64,000 bases of DNA, from the NCBI GenBank assembly GCA_000949895.1, contig JWIT01000005.1, forward strand, positions 1 through 64,000. Direction: 5' to 3'. Source of the DNA: Agrobacterium arsenijevicii (GTDB taxonomy: Bacteria; Pseudomonadota; Alphaproteobacteria; Rhizobiales; Rhizobiaceae). Below are positions 47,822 through 57,247 of this stretch, in pieces. A program made the translations under genes and the position numbers. Below the pieces are notes generated by a model. It did not search any database and was not told the origin of the DNA. It was given only the letters and a program-made list of their open reading frames with translations. How positions within the stretch are numbered: position 1 is the first letter of the stretch; each line of letters begins with the position of its first letter.

Positions 47822-47852
47822 CTGATAATTCCTCAACTATAGTTGAGGTCAA
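47822..47852 (-). promoter_or_regulatory. SoxR-type promoter of the FMN reductase-MFS operon
   Basis: On the minus strand, TTGACC (47847-47852) and TATCAG (47822-47827) are 19 bp apart, and the spacer contains the perfect palindrome CCTCAACTATAGTTGAGG (47831-47848). The E. coli soxS site is CCTCAAGTTAACTTGAGG in the same 19-bp type promoter; outer six bases on each side match. SoxR in A. tumefaciens is known to control superoxide-inducible genes. Confidence 0.82.
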
Positions 47853-47929
47853 TGGCCGCAACGAAAAAAAACGGCAGACGTTGAGCCTGCCGCTTTCAAC
47901 TCAATGTCGCTGGGAGCCTGTCGAAGACT

Positions 47930-48844
47930 TCAGGCGGCTGCGCGCCGCAACGCAGTCGCGACCGTGTGGATGTGGGCCGCACCAATACCGCAGCAGCCGC
48001 CGATCATGGTCGCGCCGGCATCCGCCCAGGAGCAGGCAAAACGCGAATAGACGTCGTCGGTCAGGTCCGCGCGGGTGCCATGCAGGCCTTCATTGGCGGC
48101 GGAATCACCCTGTTCGCCTTCGAAGGCATTGGCATAAACGCCGATTTCCAGCGATACGCCCTTGTCCGCGAAGACCGACGATGCCGTTTCAACGGCGGCT
48201 TTCATGATTTCCGGCTTGCTGCAATTGAACAACAGCGCGGCAGCGCCCGATTGCGCAGCCCATTCGGCGGCGGCCTTTACCGTTTCGCCGGAGCGCAGCG
48301 CAGGCTCAGCGCCGCTTGTCGCAGCCGCGTCGTCATTGAGCGTAAAGGAAATCCAGAACGGCTTGCCGGTTGCGGCAACGGCCTGACGCACAGCCTCACC
48401 CTCGGCGATCAGGCTCAGCGTCTCGCCGAGCCAGACATCGACGGAAGGTGCGAGATTGTCGACCAGCACCTTGAGATAGCCCTGCACCCGCGTGGCATCG
48501 AAGTTCTGCGGTTCATAGGAGCCGAAGATCGGCGGCAGCGAACCGGCCACCAGCACGTCACGGCCGGAAGCATCGGCAGCTTCGCGCGCCAATGTGCCGG
48601 AAAGGGCGATCAGCGATGCGCCATCTTTCTGAAAACGCTCTTCGCCGATATGGAACGGCACCAGCGCATAGGAATTGGTGGTGACGACATCGGCACCGGC
48701 TTCGATGAATTCCTGATGCACCTGCCGCACGATATCAGGCGAATTGATGAGCGCCAGCGCCGACCATTCCGGCTGTTTCAGCTCGGCGCCGAGCCGCTGC
48801 AATTCGCGGCTCATGCCGCCGTCGAGGATACGGATAGTGCCCAT
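47930..48844 (-). CDS. mmuM: Homocysteine S-methyltransferase family protein
   Basis: A 304-residue zinc enzyme of the MmuM/BHMT type, moving a methyl group from S-methylmethionine or a similar donor to homocysteine. Zinc ligands: Cys in LFNCSKPE and CC in GGCCGIG. ILDGGMSRELQRLGA at the start is typical. ATG 48844 has AAGGAG seven bases upstream; an ATG at 48850 is too close. Last gene of an amino-acid ABC operon, whose substrate may therefore be a sulfur compound such as S-methylmethionine. Confidence 0.82.
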   Translation of the reverse strand: MGTIRILDGGMSRELQRLGAELKQPEWSALALINSPDIVRQVHQEFIEAGADVVTTNSYALVPFHIGEERFQKDGASLIALSGTLAREAADASGRDVLVAGSLPPIFGSYEPQNFDATRVQGYLKVLVDNLAPSVDVWLGETLSLIAEGEAVRQAVAATGKPFWISFTLNDDAAATSGAEPALRSGETVKAAAEWAAQSGAAALLFNCSKPEIMKAAVETASSVFADKGVSLEIGVYANAFEGEQGDSAANEGLHGTRADLTDDVYSRFACSWADAGATMIGGCCGIGAAHIHTVATALRRAAA

Positions 48845-48864
48845 GTTCATACTCCTTGAACGAT

Positions 48865-49554
48865 TTACCGCCGGACCGGCACCTGCTGCTCGATGAGACC
48901 GAAACAGCGGGCGATGATGGCGGTGAGAATGAGGTAAAAGACGGTGACGACGATCAGCGGTTCATAGACGAGCAGCGTGTCCTGCCGTACCTTGTAGGCC
49001 ACGGCATAGAGGTCCATCACCGTCACGGTGAAGGCAAGCGGCGTGGCTTTGAGCTGCATCACCACCTCGCCGGCAATGGTCGGCAGCGCGATGCGGATGG
49101 CGCGCGGCAGCCAGATGCGGCGAATAAGGGTGAAACGGCCCATGCCGAAAGCCCGGCCGGCCTCCAGCTCGCCCTTCGGCACGGCCAGCAGCGCACCGCG
49201 CAGAACCTCTGCCTCATAGGCCGCGTAATTCAGCGTGAAGCTGACGGCGGCGAAGAAGAAGCCCTCGCGCAGCACCGGCCACATGAAACTCTGACGTAAG
49301 CCGGGGATCATCGGCAGAAACGAGCCGACGCCGTAATAAAGCAGCCAGAGCTGGATCAGCAGCGGCGTGCCGCGGAAGAAGGTGCAATAGGCGCGCGCCA
49401 GAATTTTCGTCACCCGCCCGCCGCTGACCTGCGCAAACGCAAGCCCGATGGCCAGCACGAAACCGATGCTGACGGAGATGACGAGCAGCGCCAGCGTCTG
49501 CCAAGCACCCGACAGAAGCAGCGGCCAATATTTGGTGACCCATGAAAAATCCAT
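48865..49554 (-). CDS. Polar amino-acid ABC transporter permease (HisM-like)
   Basis: A 229-residue permease from ATG 49554 (MDFSWVTKYWPLLLSGAWQT). Five membrane helices and the EAA loop ELEAGRAFGMGRFTLIRRIWLPRAI, which contacts the ATPase. The open frame continues upstream into the neighbouring permease gene, but this start matches the family. Pairs with the permease at 49566. Confidence 0.88.
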   Translation of the reverse strand: MDFSWVTKYWPLLLSGAWQTLALLVISVSIGFVLAIGLAFAQVSGGRVTKILARAYCTFFRGTPLLIQLWLLYYGVGSFLPMIPGLRQSFMWPVLREGFFFAAVSFTLNYAAYEAEVLRGALLAVPKGELEAGRAFGMGRFTLIRRIWLPRAIRIALPTIAGEVVMQLKATPLAFTVTVMDLYAVAYKVRQDTLLVYEPLIVVTVFYLILTAIIARCFGLIEQQVPVRR

Positions 49555-49565
49555 GCCGTTCCCCC

Positions 49566-50288
49566 TCAGGCCAAGGCCGGTTGGCCACGCCGTACGCGGC
49601 GTTCCACCAGCGAAAAGACGAGGTTGGAGACAAGCGTGATGGCGAGATAAAGCAAAGCGGCGGCAAGGAAGAACAGGAAATATTGCTTGGTGCTGGCCCC
49701 CGCCAGACGTGTTGCCAGCGCCAGTTCCTGATACCCGACGACCGCCACCAGCGCGCTGTCCTTGGTCACCGCAAGCCAGAGATTGGCAAGGCCCGGCAGG
49801 GCGTTCGGCAGCAACGCGGGCAAGACCACACGGCGGAAACGCAAGGCCGGCGACATGCCGAAGGCGCGCGCCGCCTCGATCTGGCCGTTCGGAATGGCAA
49901 GAATCGCACCGCGCAGCACCTCGGTCATATAGGCGCCCTGCACGAAACCCAGAACCGCGACGGCGGCAACGAAACCGTTCACTTCCAAAGGCGGCAGGCC
50001 GGCAAGCTGCAGCAGCCGGTTCAGCCCGTCCGTTCCGGCATAATAAAGCCCGACGATGAGGATCAGCTCGGGAACGGCGCGGATTGCCGTCGTGTAGAGA
50101 TTGAGCAAGAGGCCAAGCGGCCTGTTGCCGGAAAGCTTGCCGAGCGCGCCGGCAAGCCCGATGACGATACCGATCAGATAGGCACCGGCGGAAATGGCAA
50201 GCGTCGACGCTGCACCCTTCAAAAGGGTGCCGCCCCATCCCGGAGGATAGGGTGACAGCAGTTGCAGCGTGGTTTCAAGGCTTGCCAT
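49566..50288 (-). CDS. Polar amino-acid ABC transporter permease (HisQ-like)
   Basis: A 240-residue inner-membrane permease with the EAA loop QIEAARAFGMSPALRFRRVVLPALLP and the family opening GWGGTLLKGAASTLAISAGAY. It is the second half of the heterodimeric channel, separated by 11 bases from the other permease gene. Likely imports a polar, basic or opine-like amino acid. Confidence 0.88.
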   Translation of the reverse strand: MASLETTLQLLSPYPPGWGGTLLKGAASTLAISAGAYLIGIVIGLAGALGKLSGNRPLGLLLNLYTTAIRAVPELILIVGLYYAGTDGLNRLLQLAGLPPLEVNGFVAAVAVLGFVQGAYMTEVLRGAILAIPNGQIEAARAFGMSPALRFRRVVLPALLPNALPGLANLWLAVTKDSALVAVVGYQELALATRLAGASTKQYFLFFLAAALLYLAITLVSNLVFSLVERRVRRGQPALA

Positions 50289-50310
50289 TTGCGGGACCGG
50301 TCAGGAGGAA

Positions 50311-51081
50311 TTACTTACCGTAGATATCGAAGGTGAAGTATTTCTTGGTGATCTCGTCATACTTCCCGCTGGCGCGCACCGCGGCGAGAGCAGCGTTCAG
50401 CTTGTTCTTCAGTTCCGTGTCGTCCTTGCGCAGGCCGCCGGAAACGCCAAGGCCGAGGATTTCCTTGTCGTCAGCCACATTGCCCATGTCGGCGCAGCAA
50501 TCCTTGCCGGCATCGCTCTTCACGAAGGCATCGAGAACCAGCGAGTCGCCGAAGACATAGTCGATACGGCCGGCGGCGAGATCCTGAAACGCCTCGTCCA
50601 GCGTCTGGTAGGTCTTTTCGTCAGCGACACCAGCGAAATATTTCTTGTAATATTCGGACTGGATGGTCGCGACCTGGATGCCGATGGTCTTGCCCTTGAC
50701 GTCTTCCGGCGCAGCACCCGGCTTGCCGTCCTTGGCGCCGATCAGCTTGCTCGGCGTGTTGTAATATTTGTTGGTGAAATCGATGACCTTCTCGCGCTCT
50801 TCCGTGTTCGACATGGACGACCAGATGACATCGAACTTCTTCGTCTGCAGTGCCGGGATCAGGCCATCCCAGGAAAGCTCGACGATCGAGCATTTTTCCT
50901 TCATTTCCGCGCAGACGGCGTCCATGAGATCGATTTCCCAGCCCTGCCACTTGCCGCTGGCATCCTTGGCGAAGAAGGGCGGGTAGGATTCGTTCATGAT
51001 GCCGAAGCGAACATCGGCGCTGGCCGTGAAGGCGGAAACCGCAAATGCCGTTCCGGCAAGCAGCGTGGCGAAGAATTTCAT
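50311..51081 (-). CDS. Periplasmic amino-acid-binding protein
   Basis: A 256-residue SBP_bac_3 family protein. The signal peptide ends at TASA before DVRFGIMNESYPPF. The ligand fold shows in WEIDLMDAVCAEMK, DVIWSSMSNTEEREKVIDFTNKYY and DYVFGDSLVLD. A CC pair (GKDCCADMG) may form a disulfide with C57/C64-type residues earlier. Supplies the two permeases; ligand unknown. Confidence 0.9.
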   Translation of the reverse strand: MKFFATLLAGTAFAVSAFTASADVRFGIMNESYPPFFAKDASGKWQGWEIDLMDAVCAEMKEKCSIVELSWDGLIPALQTKKFDVIWSSMSNTEEREKVIDFTNKYYNTPSKLIGAKDGKPGAAPEDVKGKTIGIQVATIQSEYYKKYFAGVADEKTYQTLDEAFQDLAAGRIDYVFGDSLVLDAFVKSDAGKDCCADMGNVADDKEILGLGVSGGLRKDDTELKNKLNAALAAVRASGKYDEITKKYFTFDIYGK

Positions 51082-51124
51082 TCAAGTCTCTCCTGTTAAA
51101 ACAAACGGCGAAGCGAAACGGTCA

Positions 51125-51901
51125 TTACGCCAGCGCGCCGGTAAATTCCCTGCAACGGGCGCTTAAGGGATTGCCGAACACCTGCGCCGGTGGCCCCGCC
51201 TCTTCCACACGGCCCTGATGCAGAAACAGGACATTGGTGGAAACATCACGCGCGAAGCGCATTTCGTGGGTAACGAGCAGCATGGTGCGGCCTTCTTCGG
51301 CCAGGTCGCGGATGACCTTCAGCACTTCGCCCACCAGCTCCGGGTCGAGCGCCGAGGTGGGTTCGTCGAACAACATCACCGCAGGTTCGACACAAAGGGC
51401 ACGCGCAATCGCGGCGCGCTGCTGCTGCCCGCCGGAAAGGAATGCCGGATAGGCATTTTTCTTGTCGTAAAGGCCGACCTTGTTCAGCAGAGCTTCGGCC
51501 TTTTCCACCGCTTCGTGCCGCTTCACGCCCAGCACATGGACCGGCGCTTCAATGACGTTTTCCAGAACCGTGCGATGGGCCCAGAGATTGAAATTCTGGA
51601 ACACCATGCCAAGCCCGGTCCGCAGCTTTTCCACCTGCCGCCAGCTTTTCGGCACGGCCTTGCCATCCCTGCCGGTCTTCGTGGCGATCTCCTCGCCATT
51701 GACGATGACTCGGCCGCGATCCGGCGTTTCGAGAAAGTTGATGCAGCGCAGGAAGGTGCTCTTGCCGGAACCGGACGAGCCGATGATCGATATGACATCG
51801 CCCTTGTGGGCTTTCAGCGAAACGCCCTTCAAAACTTCATGCGTGCCGAAGCTCTTGTGGATGTCATCCGCCTCGAGCGCACAGGCGCCTGTATCTGCCA
51901 T
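51125..51901 (-). CDS. Polar amino-acid ABC transporter ATPase
   Basis: A 258-residue ATPase of the HisP/GlnQ type: Walker A GSSGSGKST, signature LSGGQQQRAAIARAL, Walker B MLFDEPTSALD and the His switch VTHEMRFARDV. It is first in an operon ATPase-binding protein-permease-permease-methyltransferase, all on the minus strand with short gaps (a 43-base gap follows it). Confidence 0.93.
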   Translation of the reverse strand: MADTGACALEADDIHKSFGTHEVLKGVSLKAHKGDVISIIGSSGSGKSTFLRCINFLETPDRGRVIVNGEEIATKTGRDGKAVPKSWRQVEKLRTGLGMVFQNFNLWAHRTVLENVIEAPVHVLGVKRHEAVEKAEALLNKVGLYDKKNAYPAFLSGGQQQRAAIARALCVEPAVMLFDEPTSALDPELVGEVLKVIRDLAEEGRTMLLVTHEMRFARDVSTNVLFLHQGRVEEAGPPAQVFGNPLSARCREFTGALA

Positions 51902-52062
51902 CTAGTGACCTTGCCGATCCGGTTCATTGCGTGTCGAGCAAAATGCGGAGCGGTTTTGCGACAGGACATGCATAACAACAAAGACTTAAGCCACGCATGT
52001 TTAGCGAAATCAGCCGCAAACGCGCGCAACAATCGGCTCTTTTACACATCTGCAACGAAAAA

Positions 52063-53484
52063 TCATTTCAAAATATCATTTGAGAGGAACGATCTGCGCG
52101 ATTTGCCCCGGATGCGTTTCATCACGCTGGCCGCATCCCTGCCGGTCAGGGAAGGTTCCGGCTCAGGCTCAGGCTCCGCCTCGTCCACGACAAGGCTGGC
52201 ATTGGCCTGCAGACGCAGGCCCATCACGGCGACGACGAGGAAAAACCAGACGAAGCCCGTGCTGAGAAAGAACATCGTTTCCAGAAAGCCGTAGAGCAGC
52301 ACATAAAGCCAGACGCCGACATAAAGCTTCGTCAGCGGGCTGTTGCGCGTGGCCTCGTCCATCTTGCCGAGATCGCGAAGCGGCATCAGATAAATCCACA
52401 TCAGCACCAGAATGAGGCCCGGCACTCCAGCGCCAAGCACAAGGTCGAAATAACCATTGTGGGAATCCGGCGCCGTCGTTGCCCAGGTATTGTTCTCGGT
52501 GAAGCTCGTCATCAGGGCATCGCTGCGCCAGAAGGCCTGATAACCATATCCGAGGATCGGGCTTTGGCGGATATACTCGATGGCGACGGTCCAGATATCG
52601 GTTCTGCCGGTGAAGCTGGCGTCGATCCCCCTCTTCGTCAGCATCTGCGAAAAGACCGGATCGATTGTCGTGCCGACGATCACGACCGCGAAGGTTCCGA
52701 CAAGCAGGGTCACGACCAGGTAGCGCCATCTGGGCCAACCCACGATGAACCAACCCGTCGCGATGATGATCGGCATCAGGCCGAGCGCCGTCTTGCCGCC
52801 CGACTTGACCAGAAAGATCAACGACAGCAACAGCACCGCGAGGCCGCCTACGAAGGACCAGCGCTTGCACAAATAGATCCCGACGATCATCAGCACCGCC
52901 ATGATCGAGGCGGCCTCGTTCTTGTGGCGGAAGACCCCGCGCCAGTTACCCGCCAGAAGCGGCTCCAGCGCATCGCTTGCCTGATGGATCGACCGTGAGG
53001 GCAAGACGACGACGCCGAAATAACACAGGAACAGGACGATCAGCACACATGTGGCAAGCAGCGTGGTGAAATGCCGCTCGGTGCGCGGCAATTGCAGGAA
53101 GCAGCTGGCAAGCACGCAGATGATGGCGCACATGACCAGTCGCCGCAGCGAAAACATCGGCGCCTCCCCTACCAGCGAGGTGAAGATATACCAGCCGAAG
53201 ATCGCCACCATCAGCAGACGCGGCGTGAAGACGATGGAAGACGACCGCTCCTTTGCCATGAACGCCACGAAACTGATGAGCAGGATGATCGCGGTGAGCT
53301 GGTTGAGCAGGTTGGACCCGGCCGCCATGGCGGATCCCAGATAGGTGGAGGACAGCGAGATATAGGGCGAGAAGCCGACGGTGAAATAAAAGAACGTCGC
53401 GTAAAACAGAGCATTGCGCCAAGCGACACTCGCCTGTTCTTCATGCGCTGCATCCATAAGGTGTTTTTCTCTGCCTTTTTCCAT
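52063..53484 (-). CDS. O-antigen ligase/polymerase (Wzy_C) membrane protein
   Basis: A ~470-residue membrane protein with about 11-12 helices. The Wzy_C/WaaL-type region includes WRGVFRHKNEAASIMAV and ASFTGRTDIWTVAIEYIRQSPILGYGYQAFW. The C-terminus is cytoplasmic with EAEPEPEPEPSLTG and basic ends. It polymerises or ligates polysaccharide units at the periplasmic face. Start uncertain: TTG 53538, ATG 53496, ATG 53484 (GGGAG close upstream) or ATG 53457. Confidence 0.82.
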   Translation of the reverse strand: MEKGREKHLMDAAHEEQASVAWRNALFYATFFYFTVGFSPYISLSSTYLGSAMAAGSNLLNQLTAIILLISFVAFMAKERSSSIVFTPRLLMVAIFGWYIFTSLVGEAPMFSLRRLVMCAIICVLASCFLQLPRTERHFTTLLATCVLIVLFLCYFGVVVLPSRSIHQASDALEPLLAGNWRGVFRHKNEAASIMAVLMIVGIYLCKRWSFVGGLAVLLLSLIFLVKSGGKTALGLMPIIIATGWFIVGWPRWRYLVVTLLVGTFAVVIVGTTIDPVFSQMLTKRGIDASFTGRTDIWTVAIEYIRQSPILGYGYQAFWRSDALMTSFTENNTWATTAPDSHNGYFDLVLGAGVPGLILVLMWIYLMPLRDLGKMDEATRNSPLTKLYVGVWLYVLLYGFLETMFFLSTGFVWFFLVVAVMGLRLQANASLVVDEAEPEPEPEPSLTGRDAASVMKRIRGKSRRSFLSNDILK

Positions 53485-53538
53485 ACGCTCCCACATCGTA
53501 TCCGATGCTGCATCTCGGTCACGTGAATATCCCGCCAA

Positions 53539-53890
53539 AACCCTATTTTTTAGTTATTCATAATACACGGATGAATAGTAATTCCGCTATAAAGGAAATA
53601 AACCAAAAAAAGAGAAACGAGCCGGATTTTCGAAGTCAACATATGGGCGTTAATAGAATTTCGACCATGCCAAACTTCATACTTCAAATTTAAGTTGCTG
53701 ATTTCCCTATTATTCGCTAAACATACGCCACCGTCAAGGTTGCTTATGTCTACCTGACGGAAGCGCTATTTCGCTGCATTACGGATATATTGGGATGATG
53801 ACCCGAAACTCTGTTTAACGTATATTAACAACTCTGGATATATCTTTGGCTTGTTGATTTCATAAACGCGTAAAAAGCTGGAAACCGACG
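53539..53890. other. AT-rich divergent promoter region of the polysaccharide locus
   Basis: About 350 bases clearly richer in A+T than their surroundings, between two divergent genes. Both promoters must be here. TTGTTGATTT and TATATT-like elements near 53800-53860 face the GNAT-like gene. No gene is seen. Confidence 0.5.
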
Positions 53891-55054
53891 GTGAACGTTC
53901 CGATACACACCAATATGGACGAGAGCGACAACGAAGGGCTGGCACAACGCCCGGTTCAACCGAGTGCGCCCGGTGTTCGCCCCATGCGCAGGGACGATGT
54001 CCCGGCCGTCGAGGTTGTGCTCAACAGCGCGTTCAAGAAGACCGGGCTTGATCGAAACTTCGACTTCGGCGCTTACGTCGAAACACTGTTTTTCAGTAGT
54101 CCCGCCTTTGATCCGGAATATGGCAGCGTCGTCTACGATGCGGGGGAGAACGGGGTAACAAGCGTTATCCTCGCCGTCCCCATGCGGTTTGTCGTGAATG
54201 GAAAAACCATTACCGCACGGTTGTTATGTGCTTTCGCGTCGAAAGGAAAACTCGGCGCGCTCGGAGCCGCGCGCCTGTCCCGCGGCATGCGGGCGACGAA
54301 ACACGATATGCTGTTTTCGGATACGGCCTCACCCGTCAGCGCCGATCACTGGCTTGCGATCGGTGGCAGCATGTTGCCGATGGAAAGCCTGCAATGGCAT
54401 AAGGCGCTCAAGCCCTTCAGCGCGATTGCCCTACGCATGCCGCGCCGTTCGCAACTGGTCAAATCCAGGCCCGGCCTTATGGCGCTCGGATTTGTCGACC
54501 GTATCCTGCGCGCGTGGAAAAAAGGCATAAGGCCCCACGAGATCGCCGGCACCACGGTAAGACCGGTGGATTTCGAAACTTTCCGCCGCAACGCTCTGAC
54601 GATGATCGAGCGTTTTTCCGTCCGCCCGGAATGGTCCCACGAGGAATTCCACTGGCTGATCGAAATGAGCAAAACCAACGACACGCTCGGCGAATTGCGC
54701 AGCCTGATGATTGAGAATGCCGAAGGCCGTGTCATCGGCGCCGCCCTGTTTTTCGGACAGGCCGGACGAACCGCCTATGTGCTGAACCTCGTCTGCGATG
54801 CCGGTCGCGAAAACGACGTGCTCGGCGCGCTGTTCCGCCATTTCGATGATGAGAACTATGCCCACGTCACCGGCATGTCGCAGCCCTTTCTCATGAACGC
54901 GCTATACCGCCAGAACCACGTTACCTTCCATCATCGCGGTTATTTCTGCATGGCCACCCGGGATGAAGCCCTCAAGGATCGGGCGCTTGCCGGCGATATC
55001 TATATTGGCGGCCTAAGCTCGGAAAGCTGGAGCAAGCTCATCACCGATTTTTGA
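53891..55054 (+). CDS. GNAT-fold acetyltransferase-like protein of the polysaccharide locus
   Basis: A 387-residue protein; the start VRPMRRDDVPAVEVVLNSAFKKTG looks like a GNAT fold, and a second module (VRPVDFETFRRNALTMIERF... GRVIGAALFFGQAGRTAYVLNLVCD) resembles a second GNAT. It may acetylate sugar units or be a catalytically altered paralogue. Start GTG 53891 (ATG 53915 is possible). Divergent from the ligase/polymerase gene. Confidence 0.6.
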   Translation: MNVPIHTNMDESDNEGLAQRPVQPSAPGVRPMRRDDVPAVEVVLNSAFKKTGLDRNFDFGAYVETLFFSSPAFDPEYGSVVYDAGENGVTSVILAVPMRFVVNGKTITARLLCAFASKGKLGALGAARLSRGMRATKHDMLFSDTASPVSADHWLAIGGSMLPMESLQWHKALKPFSAIALRMPRRSQLVKSRPGLMALGFVDRILRAWKKGIRPHEIAGTTVRPVDFETFRRNALTMIERFSVRPEWSHEEFHWLIEMSKTNDTLGELRSLMIENAEGRVIGAALFFGQAGRTAYVLNLVCDAGRENDVLGALFRHFDDENYAHVTGMSQPFLMNALYRQNHVTFHHRGYFCMATRDEALKDRALAGDIYIGGLSSESWSKLITDF

Positions 55055-55069
55055 GGCCTTTACCGGCCT

Positions 55070-56149
55070 CTATGCCTTGGTGAAACGCTGGACATTCGCT
55101 GAAATCAGGTGGCGCAGCGCTTTCGCGTAACGTTTGGAGCGCGTCTTGGCCGCAAGCGCGCTTGCCCAGTCCACCATCGATCCGTTGATATCGAAATCAC
55201 CGAGCTGGCCTTCGGGAACATCACCCTTTTCGATGCGCTCGACGATGGACCCCAGCGCCGCGTAAAACTCAGGCGAACGATAGGGCGGATGCAGCGAATA
55301 CATGCCCTTGGCCGTGCCGAGAAAATCCAGCCGGTAGACGCCGGCGCGCATCATGTTGTTGCTCAGCACCTCTTCGGCCGGCATCGAGACCGGCTGCTGG
55401 TTATAGGCATAGGAGCGGATGCGCCGTTTGACGTCTGGTCTCAGCAATTCCAGCGAGCCGATACGCTTGGCGAAACGGTCCATGTCGATCATGAAAAGAC
55501 GGGTGGAAACGGTGGCGAAACGCCATGTGGGAATGCGCGACGGCAGCTTGCGCGGCTCGGGGATGTTCTTCACCCCCGGCATGCCGACATGGCGGGAAAT
55601 ATCGAGATCGCCACGCACGGTGGGCGGCCCGGAAAACGGCGTGATGCACAGGGCATCCGGATTGGCCTTCTGCAGCGCAATGGCTTCGCCGAACCAGCTC
55701 TGGCTGCCGCCGCCGAACATCATGTCGCTGTCCATATGCAGCACATAACGGGCGTTGGCGCGTTTCAACCCGTGGAAATAGACATGGAAAGGTCCACCGT
55801 CGAAGGCCTTGGCGGGATAGGGAACCGGCGAGCGCGAAAAGAAGGTCTCCGCCACCGCGCTGCGCGCCGCGTCACCATAATCGACGGTATCCACATGCAG
55901 ATGCGGATAATTGGCCTGCATTTCATCCAGCATGTCGAAGAGGCGTTTGCTGGCGGCCTCGAAACCGTTGCCCTTGTAGCGGCCTGCCCCAACCTGACCG
56001 GTATCCACCGTCAGGAGAATACGGTCCACCTGCCCGCCCCAGACCCGCAGCTGATGCGGCACGGTAAGAGCCGCATGCGGCGCGTCGAAGGGGTGCAGAT
56101 TGATTTGCAGCGCCTTTTGTACGGGAGGAAGCGGCATTTCAGCACTCAT
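55070..56149 (-). CDS. GT-A-type glycosyltransferase (unclassified)
   Basis: A 359-residue cytoplasmic protein with the nucleotide-sugar/metal motif HMDSDMMFGG (D140-S-D142) of GT-A enzymes. The N-terminus (INLHPFDAPHAALTVPHQL) and the lack of other GT2 marks set it apart from the two GT2 genes downstream. It begins two bases after the GH10 stop, so they are co-transcribed. Donor and acceptor are unknown. Confidence 0.72.
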   Translation of the reverse strand: MSAEMPLPPVQKALQINLHPFDAPHAALTVPHQLRVWGGQVDRILLTVDTGQVGAGRYKGNGFEAASKRLFDMLDEMQANYPHLHVDTVDYGDAARSAVAETFFSRSPVPYPAKAFDGGPFHVYFHGLKRANARYVLHMDSDMMFGGGSQSWFGEAIALQKANPDALCITPFSGPPTVRGDLDISRHVGMPGVKNIPEPRKLPSRIPTWRFATVSTRLFMIDMDRFAKRIGSLELLRPDVKRRIRSYAYNQQPVSMPAEEVLSNNMMRAGVYRLDFLGTAKGMYSLHPPYRSPEFYAALGSIVERIEKGDVPEGQLGDFDINGSMVDWASALAAKTRSKRYAKALRHLISANVQRFTKA

Positions 56150-56151
56150 AA

Positions 56152-57222
56152 TTATGCACCACGGTTCCGGAATTCATTGATGACGGCCATCATCGGTTTT
56201 TCTTTGAAGCTCCAGTCGAGCGGCAGCGGCCGGTTCGCGGTGCCATCCCGGCGGGGATAGGCCCAGCGGATCCAGGTATATTGGTCCGAAATGCCCCATG
56301 TGGTGATGGAGGAAAGCGGGCCACCTTCGCAGGCGGCTTCGAGAAAATCACGGACCTGACCGTTTATCAGCATGTCGCGCTCGGCTTCCGGGGCGGGCAG
56401 CGTCTGGTCCATCGCATCCAGCTCCGTCACCAGCACGGCAAGACCATAACTGCGCATTTCCTTGGTAAAGGCGGCTAGCTCGTCCTTGGCGATCGGCCAG
56501 CCGCCGCGCAGATGACCCTGCAGGCCGACAGCATTGATCGGCGCGCCCTTCTCGAGCAGCTCGAGAATGAGATTGCGGAAGGCTGCGCGCTTGGCCGGCG
56601 ACTTTTCGACCGCGAATTCCACATCATATTCGTTGAGGACGAGCTGGGCCTTCGGATCGACGGCATGGGCGATATCGAAGGCCTTCTTGATGGCGTCAGG
56701 GCCTGCACCGTAATACCAGGCGTCGCGGCGTGAGCGCACATTGCCGGGCACGTCGGGGATCGGCTCATTGACCACATCCCAGCTGTGGATCACGTCCTTG
56801 TAACGTTCCATCACCTTGACGATGTGATTTTCCATCAGCTTCTCAACCTTCGCACCACTGCCGATGCTGGCAAGCCAGGGCGCGTTGGAGGCGTACCAGA
56901 TGAGTGGATGGCCATGCATGGTGAGTTTGTTCTGGCGCGCGAAGTTCGCAAGCGCATCGGCGGCGGCAAAATCGAAGACGTCTGCCGAAGGCCGCATGAC
57001 CTCCCATTTCATTTCAGTAACGGGGGTGATGCGCGAGCAATATTTGACTACCGCTTCGCCAATGCGACTGTCGGCGGTAAGGTCCGGCAGATAGATGGCC
57101 GCACCGTAAGGGGCGATTTTTGCCGGCGGTTTCTTGACCGCGGCAACGCTCTCCCCGGCCATGGCATGCAGCAGGCCCGCGCTTGCAGCACCGCCTAGAA
57201 AATTCCGCCGCCCGATCCGCAT
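56152..57222 (-). CDS. GH10 endo-1,4-beta-xylanase-like enzyme, Tat-exported
   Basis: A 356-residue glycoside hydrolase of family 10. ATG 57222 follows GGAGG and gives a Tat signal peptide (RRNFLGGAASAG). The acid/base glutamate is E153 in WDVVNEP and the nucleophile E267 in VLVTELDA, both intact. GH10 enzymes usually cut xylan; inside a polysaccharide operon it more likely trims or releases the cell's own polymer, though plant-wall attack is also plausible for a plant-associated bacterium. Confidence 0.88.
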   Translation of the reverse strand: MRIGRRNFLGGAASAGLLHAMAGESVAAVKKPPAKIAPYGAAIYLPDLTADSRIGEAVVKYCSRITPVTEMKWEVMRPSADVFDFAAADALANFARQNKLTMHGHPLIWYASNAPWLASIGSGAKVEKLMENHIVKVMERYKDVIHSWDVVNEPIPDVPGNVRSRRDAWYYGAGPDAIKKAFDIAHAVDPKAQLVLNEYDVEFAVEKSPAKRAAFRNLILELLEKGAPINAVGLQGHLRGGWPIAKDELAAFTKEMRSYGLAVLVTELDAMDQTLPAPEAERDMLINGQVRDFLEAACEGGPLSSITTWGISDQYTWIRWAYPRRDGTANRPLPLDWSFKEKPMMAVINEFRNRGA

Positions 57223-57247
57223 TCGCCCGCCTCCCCAACCCCGGCAC

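Noticed and set aside
49555..50238. Upstream extension of the HisM-like permease frame
   Set aside because: It lies within the second permease gene in another frame; the family start is the ATG at 49554.
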